Below are positions 9,189 to 17,838 of a DNA stretch of 64,000 bases, one piece after another (the first letter of the stretch is position 1; every line of letters begins with the position of its first letter). The notes under the pieces were generated by a model. It was not told where the DNA came from and did not search any database. It saw only the letters and a program-made list of their open reading frames with translations. A program made the position numbers and the translations under genes. Location: positions 16,633 to 80,632 of the forward strand of contig JAURDA010000003.1 in assembly GCA_030828165.1 (NCBI GenBank). The letters run 5' to 3'. This DNA comes from Candidatus Poseidonia sp. GTDB lineage: Archaea > Thermoplasmatota > Poseidoniia > Poseidoniales > Poseidoniaceae.

Positions 9189-9220
9189 GGTTCAAAGGCT
9201 ACCACTGCCTACTTTGAACC
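9189..9220. repeat. Perfect 9-bp inverted repeat before tldD
   Basis: GGTTCAAAG at 9189-9197 and CTTTGAACC at 9212-9220 are exact inverted copies with a 14-nt spacer, ending right before the tldD ATG. The element could be an operator, an RNA hairpin masking the tldD start, or the terminator of the hel308-cgi121 transcript. Confidence 0.6.
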
Positions 9221-10663
9221 ATGGTGATGGCGGCCACTCCCGGAACAAACCACATGCCTTCCACGGGCCGATATTTGGACCAAGAACGGGTGCGTAAAGC
9301 CCTCGGTCATGCCCAAGAACTCGGCGCCGAGTATGCAGAAGTTCGGGTGATGTCGCTCACCGAGTCGACCGTCGCCATGCGGGATGGCGTCCTCGAGAGA
9401 GCCATTCCCGGCCAAGAACTCGGGATGACCCTACGCGTCCTCGCCGACGGGGCTTGGGGCGTGCATTCGACCACCGATCTCGCTTCGTTGAACGACCAAA
9501 TCGAATCGACCACCCGACTGGCCAAAGCCGTCGCTGCCCGCCGGTCGGCCAAGGACCGGCCCGTGGGGCTCGCTGAGGTTCCGATCATCGAAGACGAACA
9601 ACATTGGCGCTCCGTTTTGGACGTCCGCCACACCGAACTGGACGTTAAGATGGAACTCATGAACGACCTGTACAGGGGGGCAACCGGGCACGACGACGTT
9701 GTCTCGGTCAGAACCGGATGGAGCGACGAACACCTTCACACCGAACTCATGACTACCGAGGGAATGGATCGAGTCTGGTCCTTCCAGCGTTCCTTGATTC
9801 ACGGGATGGTCACGGCTCGCCGAGACGGCGAAGTGGTCTCCTACCGAACCCGGCACGGGGGGCAAGGGGGCCTCGAAGTGATTCAGGCCTGCGACCTTGT
9901 CGAACTTGGAGAACAGGCCCAGCGCGCGGCCTTGCGCCTGCTCACCGCAGAGCGGGCCCCGTCAGGCAAGATGCCGCTGATCGCCGACCGCGACCTCACC
10001 GGCGTCTACATTCACGAAGCCCTCGGCCATCCCTGTGAAGCCGATTTGGTGGCTGCTGGAGATTCATGCCTTGATGGAAAACTCGGCCATCAAATCGGCA
10101 ACGAAATCGTGACCGTGGTTGACGACCCCACCATGATGGGCGGATACGGCGCCTATCCCGTCGATGACGAAGGCGTTGACACGCGAGAAAAGGTTCTCAT
10201 CAAGAACGGCGTGTTGACGGAGTACCTCAATCATCGGGAGACGGCTCACCATTTTGGCGTCGACCCCAACGGAGGCGCACGAGCGCAGGACGGCTTGCAC
10301 CATCCTCTGGTTCGGATGTCCAACACGATGATTCAAGGCGGTCACCATGCGGACATGGACGAATTGATGGAAGACATCGAATACGGCGTTTATGCGTGCG
10401 GAACCCGAGGCGGTCAAGTCGATACAGGTCGCGGGTCCTTCCAATTCGCTGCACAGGAGGCATGGCTGATCGAGAACGGTGAACTCACCCGCCCCCTCAA
10501 AGACGTCAGCGTGAGCGGCCTCACGCTTCAGATTTTGAAGAACGTGGACGGCCTAACCCGAGATGCGATGCTGGCTTCGCCTGGATTTTGCGGCAAGGGG
10601 CAAACCGTTCCTGTTGGCGACGGCGGCCCCGTGATGCGAATCCGTGAAGCCTTGGTGGGATGA
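9221..10663 (+). CDS. tldD: TldD metalloprotease subunit
   Basis: The catalytic subunit of the TldD/TldE heterodimeric zinc protease, which in bacteria trims unfolded peptides and the leaders of some modified peptides (microcin B17) and degrades the CcdA antitoxin. The N-terminal half has the usual AEYAEVRV strand and a GVLERAIPGQELGMTLRV segment. The zinc site is HEALGH at about residue 265, inside TGVYIHEALGHPCEAD, with the distal GYGAYPVDDEG loop. The C-terminal region MSNTMIQGG and CGTRGGQVDTG is characteristic. Length (480 aa) is normal. Two ATGs, at 9221 and 9227, are possible. It overlaps tldE by ATGA, consistent with translation of the heterodimer in equal amounts. Confidence 0.94.
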   Translation: MVMAATPGTNHMPSTGRYLDQERVRKALGHAQELGAEYAEVRVMSLTESTVAMRDGVLERAIPGQELGMTLRVLADGAWGVHSTTDLASLNDQIESTTRLAKAVAARRSAKDRPVGLAEVPIIEDEQHWRSVLDVRHTELDVKMELMNDLYRGATGHDDVVSVRTGWSDEHLHTELMTTEGMDRVWSFQRSLIHGMVTARRDGEVVSYRTRHGGQGGLEVIQACDLVELGEQAQRAALRLLTAERAPSGKMPLIADRDLTGVYIHEALGHPCEADLVAAGDSCLDGKLGHQIGNEIVTVVDDPTMMGGYGAYPVDDEGVDTREKVLIKNGVLTEYLNHRETAHHFGVDPNGGARAQDGLHHPLVRMSNTMIQGGHHADMDELMEDIEYGVYACGTRGGQVDTGRGSFQFAAQEAWLIENGELTRPLKDVSVSGLTLQILKNVDGLTRDAMLASPGFCGKGQTVPVGDGGPVMRIREALVG

Positions 10664-12069
10664 GCATGCTCCCAAGCGATGCGGAAGACCGCTTGTTGGC
10701 CAACGCCAAACGGCTCGCAGATGCTTGTCGAGCCAGCGGCGTCGAGCAATGGGACCTCGTTGGCTTCCAATCCTACGGTCATGAATTGGACATTGAAGCC
10801 GGAAAAATCACGATGGCAAGCGGTGGTGGCGAAGGCGGATTCGGTTTGCGCTTGGTTGACCGGGGCCGATTTGGCTTCGCCCATCTGGTCGACGTGACCG
10901 GTGCAGAGCGAGCGGTCAAGCAAGCCTTGGACATCGCCAACAAGTCGCCCTCGGTGAACGGATTTGTGCTTCCTTCGGCTCAACCTGCTGAAACGGTCGG
11001 CGGCCGATACGATCCTTCGTTGCTTGACGTTTCTCCCGAGGATTTGCTTGAGCAAGCGGACGGTGTCCTCTCCGAGGTTGCAAGTTTAGACGAGCGAGCC
11101 GTCGTCACGGGGGGCGGCGTTGGCATTTCCGCAACCGCCTCGTGTTTCATGAGCAGCGAAGGGATTCTCTCCTCGGGCATCACGACGTCTCACGGCATCG
11201 GCTTGCAAGTCACGATCGACGCCAACGGGGAACTGACGAGCTCGTATCAAGGAGATTCAAGCCGAGCAAAACTGCCTGAAATTCCCGCTTGCGTCGGCAG
11301 GGCCGTTCATTGGGCTCAAGTCACGCAAAACCCTCTCGAGGTGGAAAGCGAACCCGTTGACGCACCGGTTTTGATGACCAGCGAAGGCTTCTCTCCCCTC
11401 TTTTCCATGGTGGTTCCACCGGCGCTCACGGGAGAAAAAATGGTTCGCAAAGAATCGTTTTGGTCCGATCGCATGGAGCAGCAAGTGCTCAACGAGACCT
11501 TGACCGTCGTTGACGACGGTTTGCTTGAGGGCGGCCTGTCCTCGGGGTCCAGAGACGCTGAAGGTGTCCCACGACAGCGAAGAACGCTGATTGAAAACGG
11601 TCGTCTTTGCTCGATGCTCTGGTCGACACGAGATGCTGCTCAACAGGTGGCGGAAGGGCGCATCGACGTCGCAGCATCCACCGGTTCGGCTTCCAGCGGT
11701 GGCCACCAAGCCCCGCCTTCAACCGGATGCACAGAACTGTTCTTGACCTCCTCCAAGCCAGGGCGTTCTCAACACGATCTTTTGGAAGCCATGCAAGAGG
11801 GCTACATCATCAACAGCGTCATGGGTGCGCACACAGCCAACCCGAGTAGCGGAGATTTTTCCGTCACCACCAGCGCCATTCTCAAGGTCGAAAACGGCGA
11901 AGTCGTCGGCGCACTCAAGCAAGCGGGACTTTCGGGAAATTTGGCGAAGGCGCTCAACGGAGAAGTGCTGCTCGGCGACGAGGTGAGGCGGCAAGGTTCG
12001 TACTCTTCGGGAAGCATGCACTTGCCCGATGTCCTCCTCATGAACGGCCTTCGTGTGAACCCGGCTTGA
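10660..12069 (+). CDS. tldE: TldE/PmbA protease partner subunit
   Basis: The non-catalytic partner of TldD (PmbA family). It has the fold of TldD but no HExxxH motif; the corresponding stretch is PVLMTSEGFSPLFSM. Conserved PmbA features include the N-terminal GVEQWDLVGFQSYGHELDIEAGK segment (split here for description), FGLRLVDRGRFGFAH, and the C-terminal GAHTANPSSGDFSV followed by a valine-rich strand with a GEVVG turn. 469 residues is normal. The start ATG overlaps the tldD stop. The two subunits form the barrel-like chamber that limits substrates to unfolded peptides; that is family knowledge. Confidence 0.93.
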   Translation: MSMLPSDAEDRLLANAKRLADACRASGVEQWDLVGFQSYGHELDIEAGKITMASGGGEGGFGLRLVDRGRFGFAHLVDVTGAERAVKQALDIANKSPSVNGFVLPSAQPAETVGGRYDPSLLDVSPEDLLEQADGVLSEVASLDERAVVTGGGVGISATASCFMSSEGILSSGITTSHGIGLQVTIDANGELTSSYQGDSSRAKLPEIPACVGRAVHWAQVTQNPLEVESEPVDAPVLMTSEGFSPLFSMVVPPALTGEKMVRKESFWSDRMEQQVLNETLTVVDDGLLEGGLSSGSRDAEGVPRQRRTLIENGRLCSMLWSTRDAAQQVAEGRIDVAASTGSASSGGHQAPPSTGCTELFLTSSKPGRSQHDLLEAMQEGYIINSVMGAHTANPSSGDFSVTTSAILKVENGEVVGALKQAGLSGNLAKALNGEVLLGDEVRRQGSYSSGSMHLPDVLLMNGLRVNPA

Positions 12070-12076
12070 ACCGTCC

Positions 12077-12093
12077 ATCCCGCCTCACGGGAT
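12077..12093 (+). terminator. Candidate hairpin after tldE
   Basis: ATCCCG and CGGGAT form a 6-bp stem around the loop CCTCA, seven bases after the tldE stop, followed by a short TTCTTTAT run. It may mark the 3' end of the tldDE transcript. The 137 nt from here to the RPA gene contain no gene that I can support; a GGAGG ribosome-binding site lies near 12219. Confidence 0.3.
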
Positions 12094-12230
12094 TCTTTAT
12101 GACCTGTCGTCAGTGGTGAGCCTTCCCATGGAGGTAATGGGAGTGTCCAATCTTAACCAACCCGCACGAAAGCCCGCCGCCTGTCCTCCGCACAGGCTAC
12201 GAAGAACAACGCCTTGCGGAGGTTTGCTGC

Positions 12231-13919
12231 ATGGCTGAAGACAAGTATGCCGACTACATTGAGGCGATCTTGAAGGAATGCCCCGACGCCGATGCGGCTC
12301 AAATCTCGGAAGCCTTCGCCAAGTACGAGGAAGAATTCTACATCCCTCCTCAGGACGCCATGCGTTCCGTCTTGCGTCGGTTCAAAAGCGGAACATCTCC
12401 CGCTACCGCCACCCACGGCGGGACCCGAGAGGCCAAGGCCACCAAGAAGGTGGCTTCCTTGAGCGAATTGAACGGTTCGGATCGAGACGTTGAACTTGAA
12501 GTGGCGATCATCACCCACAACATTCGGGACCAGACCATCCGAGGCGAGGACAAGCAAATCGCGTTCGGCATGCTCGAGGACAACCCGTGGGAAGAAAACG
12601 GCACCCGTGTACGCTGGGATTACAAAGACTGGGGCCCGCATGCGAACCTGGCGGCAGGCAGCATCGTTCGGCTTGAAGGTGCGAGCGTGAACGAATACAA
12701 CGGCAAAATGTCGCTGAACATCAACCAGTCCACTCGCGTTGTGGTGTTGAAAGAAGGCGTGGCGACGGTCCCGGCTTCCAACGACCCCATCGACATCGCC
12801 GATGTTCCTGCAGAAGGCTACATCTGCGTTGTTGGTCGTGTCCTTGCTTCAAGGCCCGACCAAATTCACCGAAAGGACGGCTCAGGTTCCATCGATGTCG
12901 TTCGTGGTCGAATTGCGGACGGAACCGGAACGATTGGCTTCCTCTCTTGGGAACCTTTCGAACACGAAGTTGGCACGTTGCTCAAATTCGATGGCGCCCA
13001 AGTGCGAAGTTTCCGAAACACACCGGAACTCAATTTGGGGCGCACAACGAGGGTTGAGGTGTACCACGATGCATCCTTTGCCGACCTCGACACGCTTTCC
13101 GACAGCGCCAACACTTCCATCTCGGGATTCACCGACGGTGCTCGAGACGTCGACGCTGTGGTGCAAATCACGGAGCTCACGCAACGAACCTTTGAGCGGG
13201 ACGGCGAAGAGAAATTCCTCTGGTCGGGTCAAATCGTTGACCCGACGGGGCGATGCCGAATGAGCATCTGGGATGAATTGCCCTTTGACCCCGCTTCCTT
13301 GCCCGTGACGGTGAGCGTAAAGGGTGCTCGGGTACGTGCATGGCAGGGCATTCCCGACATCACCGTGGACCGAACCGAACAACTGGAAGTCCTCGAGGCC
13401 CCTCCCTGGGACGATTCCCTTGACCTCGCCAACCATTCGGTGGTCGTTCCACTCGCTGAACTCGCTGCAGGCCCCAGCCGGGTCGGTATTGAAACGAGCG
13501 GGATGGTCGTCAGCGTCCGAGAAGACTCGGGTTTCATCATGCGCTGCACGGAATGCCGCCGGGTGCTTCGTGACGGTGCATGTTACGATCACGGGGCGAA
13601 CGAAGGCAACGAGGACGTCCGCTTGCGCCTCGTCGTTGATGATGACGGCGCGACCACGGCCGTTTTGGTCAACAAAGAGGCTTCCTTGGCTGCCCTCTCG
13701 ATGGCCGACGATGAAATGAGGGCGAGCGTGGAGGAGCACGGTGACCTCGGTTTCGTTCAACAGGTCCGAGAGCATCTTCTCGGCCGAGCGGTCTCGGTTC
13801 GAGGTCGCACCATCGTGGACGAGCAAGGAGCGATGATCCTCGCTGAAGGTCTGAACGTCGAATCCAGAGACGCCCAGATGAGGGCGACGGAACTGCGTGC
13901 TCAATGGGGGTGGAGTTGA
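12231..13919 (+). CDS. rpa: Replication protein A (single-stranded DNA-binding protein)
   Basis: A 562-residue archaeal RPA large-subunit homologue, coating single-stranded DNA in replication and repair. Residues 1-50 form a helical region (YADYIEAILKECPDADAAQISEAF) similar to the N-terminus of euryarchaeal RPAs, then a flexible linker. At least three OB folds follow, recognisable by repeated VVGRV, VDAVVQITEL and IETSGMVVSV strand starts with DGTGTIGFLSWE-like turns. A zinc-finger-like insert with CTEC, a later Cys and a His sits near residues 438-453 of the last OB fold, as in other archaeal RPAs. A GGAGG site precedes the ATG. The stop overlaps the start of the next gene, the RPA partner protein. 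Confidence 0.9.
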   Translation: MAEDKYADYIEAILKECPDADAAQISEAFAKYEEEFYIPPQDAMRSVLRRFKSGTSPATATHGGTREAKATKKVASLSELNGSDRDVELEVAIITHNIRDQTIRGEDKQIAFGMLEDNPWEENGTRVRWDYKDWGPHANLAAGSIVRLEGASVNEYNGKMSLNINQSTRVVVLKEGVATVPASNDPIDIADVPAEGYICVVGRVLASRPDQIHRKDGSGSIDVVRGRIADGTGTIGFLSWEPFEHEVGTLLKFDGAQVRSFRNTPELNLGRTTRVEVYHDASFADLDTLSDSANTSISGFTDGARDVDAVVQITELTQRTFERDGEEKFLWSGQIVDPTGRCRMSIWDELPFDPASLPVTVSVKGARVRAWQGIPDITVDRTEQLEVLEAPPWDDSLDLANHSVVVPLAELAAGPSRVGIETSGMVVSVREDSGFIMRCTECRRVLRDGACYDHGANEGNEDVRLRLVVDDDGATTAVLVNKEASLAALSMADDEMRASVEEHGDLGFVQQVREHLLGRAVSVRGRTIVDEQGAMILAEGLNVESRDAQMRATELRAQWGWS

Positions 13920-14836
13920 TGGAGCGTGCACGCATCTCCCGCCAACCGGCTCATTTGCTCCTCGCCTCAGAATTTGGAAGCGCAACCCTGCATGAGAAGG
14001 GCTCGGGCGAGTACGACCCATCGTTCGTTATCACAAAGCTTGGTGCAAAGGTCAATCGCGTTGTTGCAGCAGGTCTCTTGGAGCGGTTGGAGGAACGTGA
14101 AACCTCCAACGGTTCAACGCTCTACCAAGGGCAACTGCGAGACCCAACGGGACTGCATTATTTCTCGGTGGGTGACTACAACTCCGAGATGATGCGAGAA
14201 CTCTCGCACCAATGGGTCGAGCGCTTGAACGACGGCGAACCTCTTCTCGTGATGATGACGGCGAAAACGCGCTGGTATCAAACCGATGAGGGGGCCGTTT
14301 ACACCTCGCTACGTCCCGAAGAAGCCTGCGTTGTTTCCCGTGACGTTTACGCAAACTGGCTTTTGGATGCCTGTCAAAGCACGATGGTGCGAATGAACGA
14401 ACACACCGCCTCGTTGGAAGTTGAACCCACGGCGGACGCTTACAACCGTGCCGGCTTGGCCAGCAGTCTCTTGGTGGCTCGCAACCATTACGGCGAGGTT
14501 GATCTCGAACCGTTCAAACTCAACCTCATGCAAGCCCTTGACATTGCCGAGGGCCGTCTTGAGGCGGCGACGACCCCCCCGCCGATGATGTCATTGCCCT
14601 CCGATCAGGGAGAAGTCAACGGTGATGGCGGTGGTGAAGGCAGCGCTGATCTTGAGGCGTTCCTCGTGCAGGTCGTGGGCCACCTCGACCAGGGAGAAGG
14701 CGTTGACTTTGACACCGTGCTGAAAAACGCTGTCGCCAGAGGGCACGTCAGGGAAAAAGCCGAATCGGTCCTCGATGAACTGCTCGAAAGCGGTCGTCTT
14801 GATGAGCCAAGGTTTGGATGGTTCAAGGTTGCCTAA
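13919..14836 (+). CDS. RPA-associated protein (COG3390 type)
   Basis: A 305-residue protein encoded directly after RPA, sharing one base with its stop codon. The N-terminal half is an OB-fold-like beta domain with GLLERLEERE, a YQGQLRDPTG strand and FSVGDYN, as in the euryarchaeal RPA-associated proteins that are cotranscribed and copurify with RPA in haloarchaea. A low-complexity Gly/Asp linker at about residues 235-245 is followed by a C-terminal winged-helix-like module (LDELLESGRLDEPRFGWFKV). The likely role is as a structural subunit of the single-stranded DNA-binding complex. An upstream GTG/ATG at 13904 is possible, but 13919 gives MERARISRQPAHLLLASE, the better match. Confidence 0.8.
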   Translation: MERARISRQPAHLLLASEFGSATLHEKGSGEYDPSFVITKLGAKVNRVVAAGLLERLEERETSNGSTLYQGQLRDPTGLHYFSVGDYNSEMMRELSHQWVERLNDGEPLLVMMTAKTRWYQTDEGAVYTSLRPEEACVVSRDVYANWLLDACQSTMVRMNEHTASLEVEPTADAYNRAGLASSLLVARNHYGEVDLEPFKLNLMQALDIAEGRLEAATTPPPMMSLPSDQGEVNGDGGGEGSADLEAFLVQVVGHLDQGEGVDFDTVLKNAVARGHVREKAESVLDELLESGRLDEPRFGWFKVA

Positions 14837-14900
14837 AGCGATTGAATCACTCCAACACATTGAAGTCCTTCTCATGGCGTGGAAGTCATGAGGGTCAAAC

Positions 14901-15254
14901 ATGGCTGGAATGGATTTCTTCATACGCCCCGCAACGGGGACATCAAGTTCCGATTGGGTCCGAATTGCAAACGCTGACATGAAGGTCCGCATGACCCGAC
15001 GTCTAACACGCACCGTGATCCGCGGTCAAGAGGGCGATGACCTTCACGACGAGGGTTCAGAATCAACCCTGTACACGGTTCGAGGAGAACTCTCGCTGGA
15101 CGAATACAAGCGCATCGTGGCCATGTTCCGAACAGGGCAGCCCTACATCCACGACCCCTTTGAGGAGCGAGATGTCAAGGTGATTTTCGCCGTCATGGAA
15201 TACGACAGTTCCAACGAATCGTTCCATTTTGAGTTGCTCGAAGACGTCATTTGA
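14901..15254 (+). CDS. Small conserved-looking protein at head of pilus operon
   Basis: An unrecognised 117-residue soluble protein. It has no signal peptide or membrane segment and looks beta-rich: an Arg-rich strand region (MRKVRMT-like), an acidic EGDD turn, a strand YTVRGELSLDEY, then FRTGQPYIHDPFEERDV and a final FHFELLEDV. The pattern of short strands ending in an IHDPF loop resembles phage and contractile-system baseplate or circularisation proteins, but this is only an impression. It starts about 64 nt after the RPA operon and is followed after 10 nt by the pilus platform genes on the same strand, so it may belong to that system. Confidence 0.6.
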   Translation: MAGMDFFIRPATGTSSSDWVRIANADMKVRMTRRLTRTVIRGQEGDDLHDEGSESTLYTVRGELSLDEYKRIVAMFRTGQPYIHDPFEERDVKVIFAVMEYDSSNESFHFELLEDVI

Positions 15255-15264
15255 GGTGCAGTAG

Positions 15265-15846
15265 ATGCGAAAACTAGAGGAAAAGCGAGAACTCCTCTAC
15301 GTTATTCGTACCCTCGATGTTTTGATGTCCTCTGGCGTGGGTCTTGAAGCAGCCCTTCACACCATTGGCCGGGGCGGTTACGGCATTATTTCAGCCGACT
15401 TTTCTGCGATGATGAAGCGCCTGCAAAAAGGGAACTCAAAGGGCCTTGATCGTGAACTCAAAGACATGATGAAACTCGCTGAATCCGCCGGGTACAAGCG
15501 ATTGCTCAACACGCTCTACACGAACGTCACGCAGAACACCGACCTTGTTGAGACCTTGAAAAAACAGGGTACTCGGATGGAGGAAGAGCGCACCGAGGAG
15601 GTTGAGAAATACATCGAAGAGTTGGGCGGCGTTCCTGAAACGCTGTTGTCAATCGGTATGATCGGCCCGATTATTCTCGCCATCGTCGGCTTGGTCCCGC
15701 AATTGATGTCGGGGGACTTGGGTGCGTTCATGTCCCTTCCCGATCCGGCCGTCATCAACAGCGTGGTCAACATTGGCTTGCTCATCACGCTCGTTGGAAT
15801 GGCGCTTATCGGGCTTAAGGCGCACACAAAAGACCCGGGATTGTGA
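15265..15846 (+). CDS. Type II secretion/Tad platform protein (TadC-like), first
   Basis: A 193-residue half-size member of the GspF/TadC/ArlJ superfamily, the inner-membrane platform on which the pilus ATPase acts. An amphipathic cytoplasmic helical domain (MSSGVGLEAALHTIGRGG, then LKDMMKLAESAGYKRLL) is followed by two membrane segments, ETLLSIGMIGPIILAIVGLV and VNIGLLITLVGMALIGL. Full-length archaeal platform proteins have two such domains in one chain; here the next gene supplies the second. A GAGGTG ribosome-binding site lies just upstream of the ATG. It is the second of four same-strand genes that probably form one operon. Confidence 0.8.
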   Translation: MRKLEEKRELLYVIRTLDVLMSSGVGLEAALHTIGRGGYGIISADFSAMMKRLQKGNSKGLDRELKDMMKLAESAGYKRLLNTLYTNVTQNTDLVETLKKQGTRMEEERTEEVEKYIEELGGVPETLLSIGMIGPIILAIVGLVPQLMSGDLGAFMSLPDPAVINSVVNIGLLITLVGMALIGLKAHTKDPGL

Positions 15847-15855
15847 GGTGGAGAG

Positions 15856-16587
15856 ATGATTTTTGGCCTTCTCGAATCCTTCAACGATACCCCCATTTTG
15901 TTGTATTTGATCGTCGTGGCCGTTGCCTGCATGGGCGGCGGTATTCCGCCGATGCTTGAACGCCGCCGCCGCCGAGCGATCGAGAACGAGCTCCCCTCGT
16001 TCCTTGAAGCCCTTGCGGATTCGGTGGGTGCAGGCCGGGGCCTCCAGGAAGCGATGAAGGAGCAATCCGAAGCCAGCGATTCACCCCTCGCCCTCCTGCT
16101 TCGCGAAACGCTTCAGGAAGGTCACGCCTCTTCGTTTGAAGCGAGCCTTTCCGCCTTTGCTGCGAAGACCCGGTCCAGCCAAGTCCAACGCGTCATGATG
16201 TTGGTAGAAACAGCGCTTCAGCAGAACTCCTCGCTGCGCGAAATCCTCAACGATTTGAGCCGCGATTACGAGCGCCTGAACGACCTCATGAATCGAAGGG
16301 AGAGCGAATTGCAAGGCCGAGGCATGCTCATCATCATCTTTGTAAGCGTAGGCTTACCTGTTCTTATCGCCTTTATCGTCGGTTTGTTTGCCCCTGCGAG
16401 CAAGGGCTTCCAAATCGCTTCCTTTAACCAGACCTTCTCCTTCTTCTTTGCCGCCGCTTCCGCCGTGGGCGTGAGCGTGTCGGGGAGGATGATGGGTCGG
16501 TTCCGAGACACCCTCTGGTGGCTTCCGCTTTGGATGGCCGTTTCGATGGGCTTGTACCTTGGAGCCGTGAAAGCAGTAGGAGGCTAA
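15856..16587 (+). CDS. Type II secretion/Tad platform protein (TadB-like), second
   Basis: A 243-residue GspF-domain membrane protein. An N-terminal membrane segment (ILLYLIVVAVACMGGGIPPM) precedes a basic ERRRRRAIENELPSFLEALADSVGAG-type stretch (here split), which is the classic start of TadB/ArlJ domains. The helical cytoplasmic domain ends with RESELQGRGM, and two or three membrane segments follow. Nine nt separate it from the TadC-like gene and 3 nt from the ATPase gene. A GGTGGAGAG site precedes the ATG. Together the two proteins probably form the heteromeric platform of an archaeal type IV pilus, the arrangement known from bacterial Tad systems. Confidence 0.85.
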   Translation: MIFGLLESFNDTPILLYLIVVAVACMGGGIPPMLERRRRRAIENELPSFLEALADSVGAGRGLQEAMKEQSEASDSPLALLLRETLQEGHASSFEASLSAFAAKTRSSQVQRVMMLVETALQQNSSLREILNDLSRDYERLNDLMNRRESELQGRGMLIIIFVSVGLPVLIAFIVGLFAPASKGFQIASFNQTFSFFFAAASAVGVSVSGRMMGRFRDTLWWLPLWMAVSMGLYLGAVKAVGG

Positions 16588-16590
16588 ACC

Positions 16591-17832
16591 ATGTCTGAAC
16601 AAATTTTGGAACAATACGGGCGCGTAACGATTTACACCGAGGCCAACCACCCCTCGCCGATTTATCATGTCGAAGGGGACATTGAAGCGAACCCGTACGG
16701 GGATTTGGCGGCGTTGTTTGAGGACGATGCTCTTGAAGAAGTGATGTACAACGGAGGCACGCAATGCGTCAAGGTCGCCCATCGCAACCACGGCATGTGC
16801 CGAACCAACATCTGGATCGACGACGAATCGGGCTTGCAAATCGCCAAGAACATCGCTTCCTTCACCAACGTGCCGCTCGGCGACGGGCCCGGACTTGTCC
16901 CAATTTTTGACGGACGACTGCCCGACGGCTCTCGTGTGAACGGAACCATCCCTCCGGTCTCTCCCGACGGCCCCACCCTTACCATTCGTAAGTTCAAGGA
17001 AGACCCGCTCACGATGATCGACCTCGTGAATTTTGGAACCGTCAATTCCCGCCTTGCTGCCATGATGTGGGTGTGGATTGAAGGACTTGACAGCCGGCCA
17101 GCGAACTTTGTCATCGCTGGCGGTACGGGGTCCGGTAAGACCACGACGTTGAATTGTCTCGGCATGTACATTCCCTGGTCCCGTCGCCTCTTGACGGTGG
17201 AAGACACCGCCGAATTGCAGGTCTATCACGACCATTGGCTTCGGATGGAAACCCGCCGCGAGCGACCCGACGGAACATCGGAGGTGGACATGAACGACTG
17301 TCTCAAATCCAGCCTTCGTATGCGTCCTGACCGCATTATCGTCGGTGAGGTCCGTGGCCCGGAGTGCGCTACGCTGTTGACCGCGATGAACACCGGACAC
17401 GACGGTTCCTTTGGCTCACTCCACGCCAACACTGCCCAGGAGACCGTCACGAGAATGATCAACCCACCCATGAACGTCCCGCCCATCATGTTGAGCGGAC
17501 TCGATTTGATCATCATTCAGGCTCGTCTCCACGTCAACGGTAGGACGGCCCGTAAAATCACGGAAGTTGCGGAAGTCGCCGGCATGGAAGGCGACAAGCC
17601 TCGCCTCAACGCCATTTGGAAATACAACGCAGCGACCGACCAGATCGAAGAAACGGGGATTCCATCCAAACTCCGCGAAACCATTTGCAACGCCGCAGGC
17701 GTCACGCCGGATGTGTTTGAACGGCACGTCGCTCAACGCCAAGCCATCATCGAGGATTTGTGTTCTCGGGGCATCTCGGACATCCAAACGGTGACGTCCG
17801 TCGTGCAGAACTTCTACGCCCAGCAACATTGA
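16591..17832 (+). CDS. Type II/IV secretion ATPase (TadA/ArlI/PilB family)
   Basis: A 413-residue hexameric ATPase that drives pilus assembly from the cytoplasm. It has Walker A GGTGSGKTTT at about residue 175, an Asp box VEDTAEL, Walker B region RIIVGEVRGPE, and the His box GSLHANTAQET. The N-terminal domain with DGRLPDGSRVNGTIPP is that of the CpaF/TadA and archaeal GspE2 group, without the long N-terminal extension of PilB. A GGAGG site overlaps the end of the TadB-like gene. The operon has no ArlH-like or Arl stator genes, so it more likely serves an adhesion pilus than an archaellum. The candidate pilin at 23 kb may be its substrate. Confidence 0.92.
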   Translation: MSEQILEQYGRVTIYTEANHPSPIYHVEGDIEANPYGDLAALFEDDALEEVMYNGGTQCVKVAHRNHGMCRTNIWIDDESGLQIAKNIASFTNVPLGDGPGLVPIFDGRLPDGSRVNGTIPPVSPDGPTLTIRKFKEDPLTMIDLVNFGTVNSRLAAMMWVWIEGLDSRPANFVIAGGTGSGKTTTLNCLGMYIPWSRRLLTVEDTAELQVYHDHWLRMETRRERPDGTSEVDMNDCLKSSLRMRPDRIIVGEVRGPECATLLTAMNTGHDGSFGSLHANTAQETVTRMINPPMNVPPIMLSGLDLIIIQARLHVNGRTARKITEVAEVAGMEGDKPRLNAIWKYNAATDQIEETGIPSKLRETICNAAGVTPDVFERHVAQRQAIIEDLCSRGISDIQTVTSVVQNFYAQQH

Positions 17833-17838
17833 GTCTGA

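Noticed and set aside
12882..14021. 379-residue open frame on the minus strand
   Set aside because: Antisense to RPA; composition and lack of motifs mark it as a codon-bias shadow.
16354..17400. 348-residue open frame on the minus strand
   Set aside because: Antisense to the pilus ATPase with its intact Walker and His boxes.
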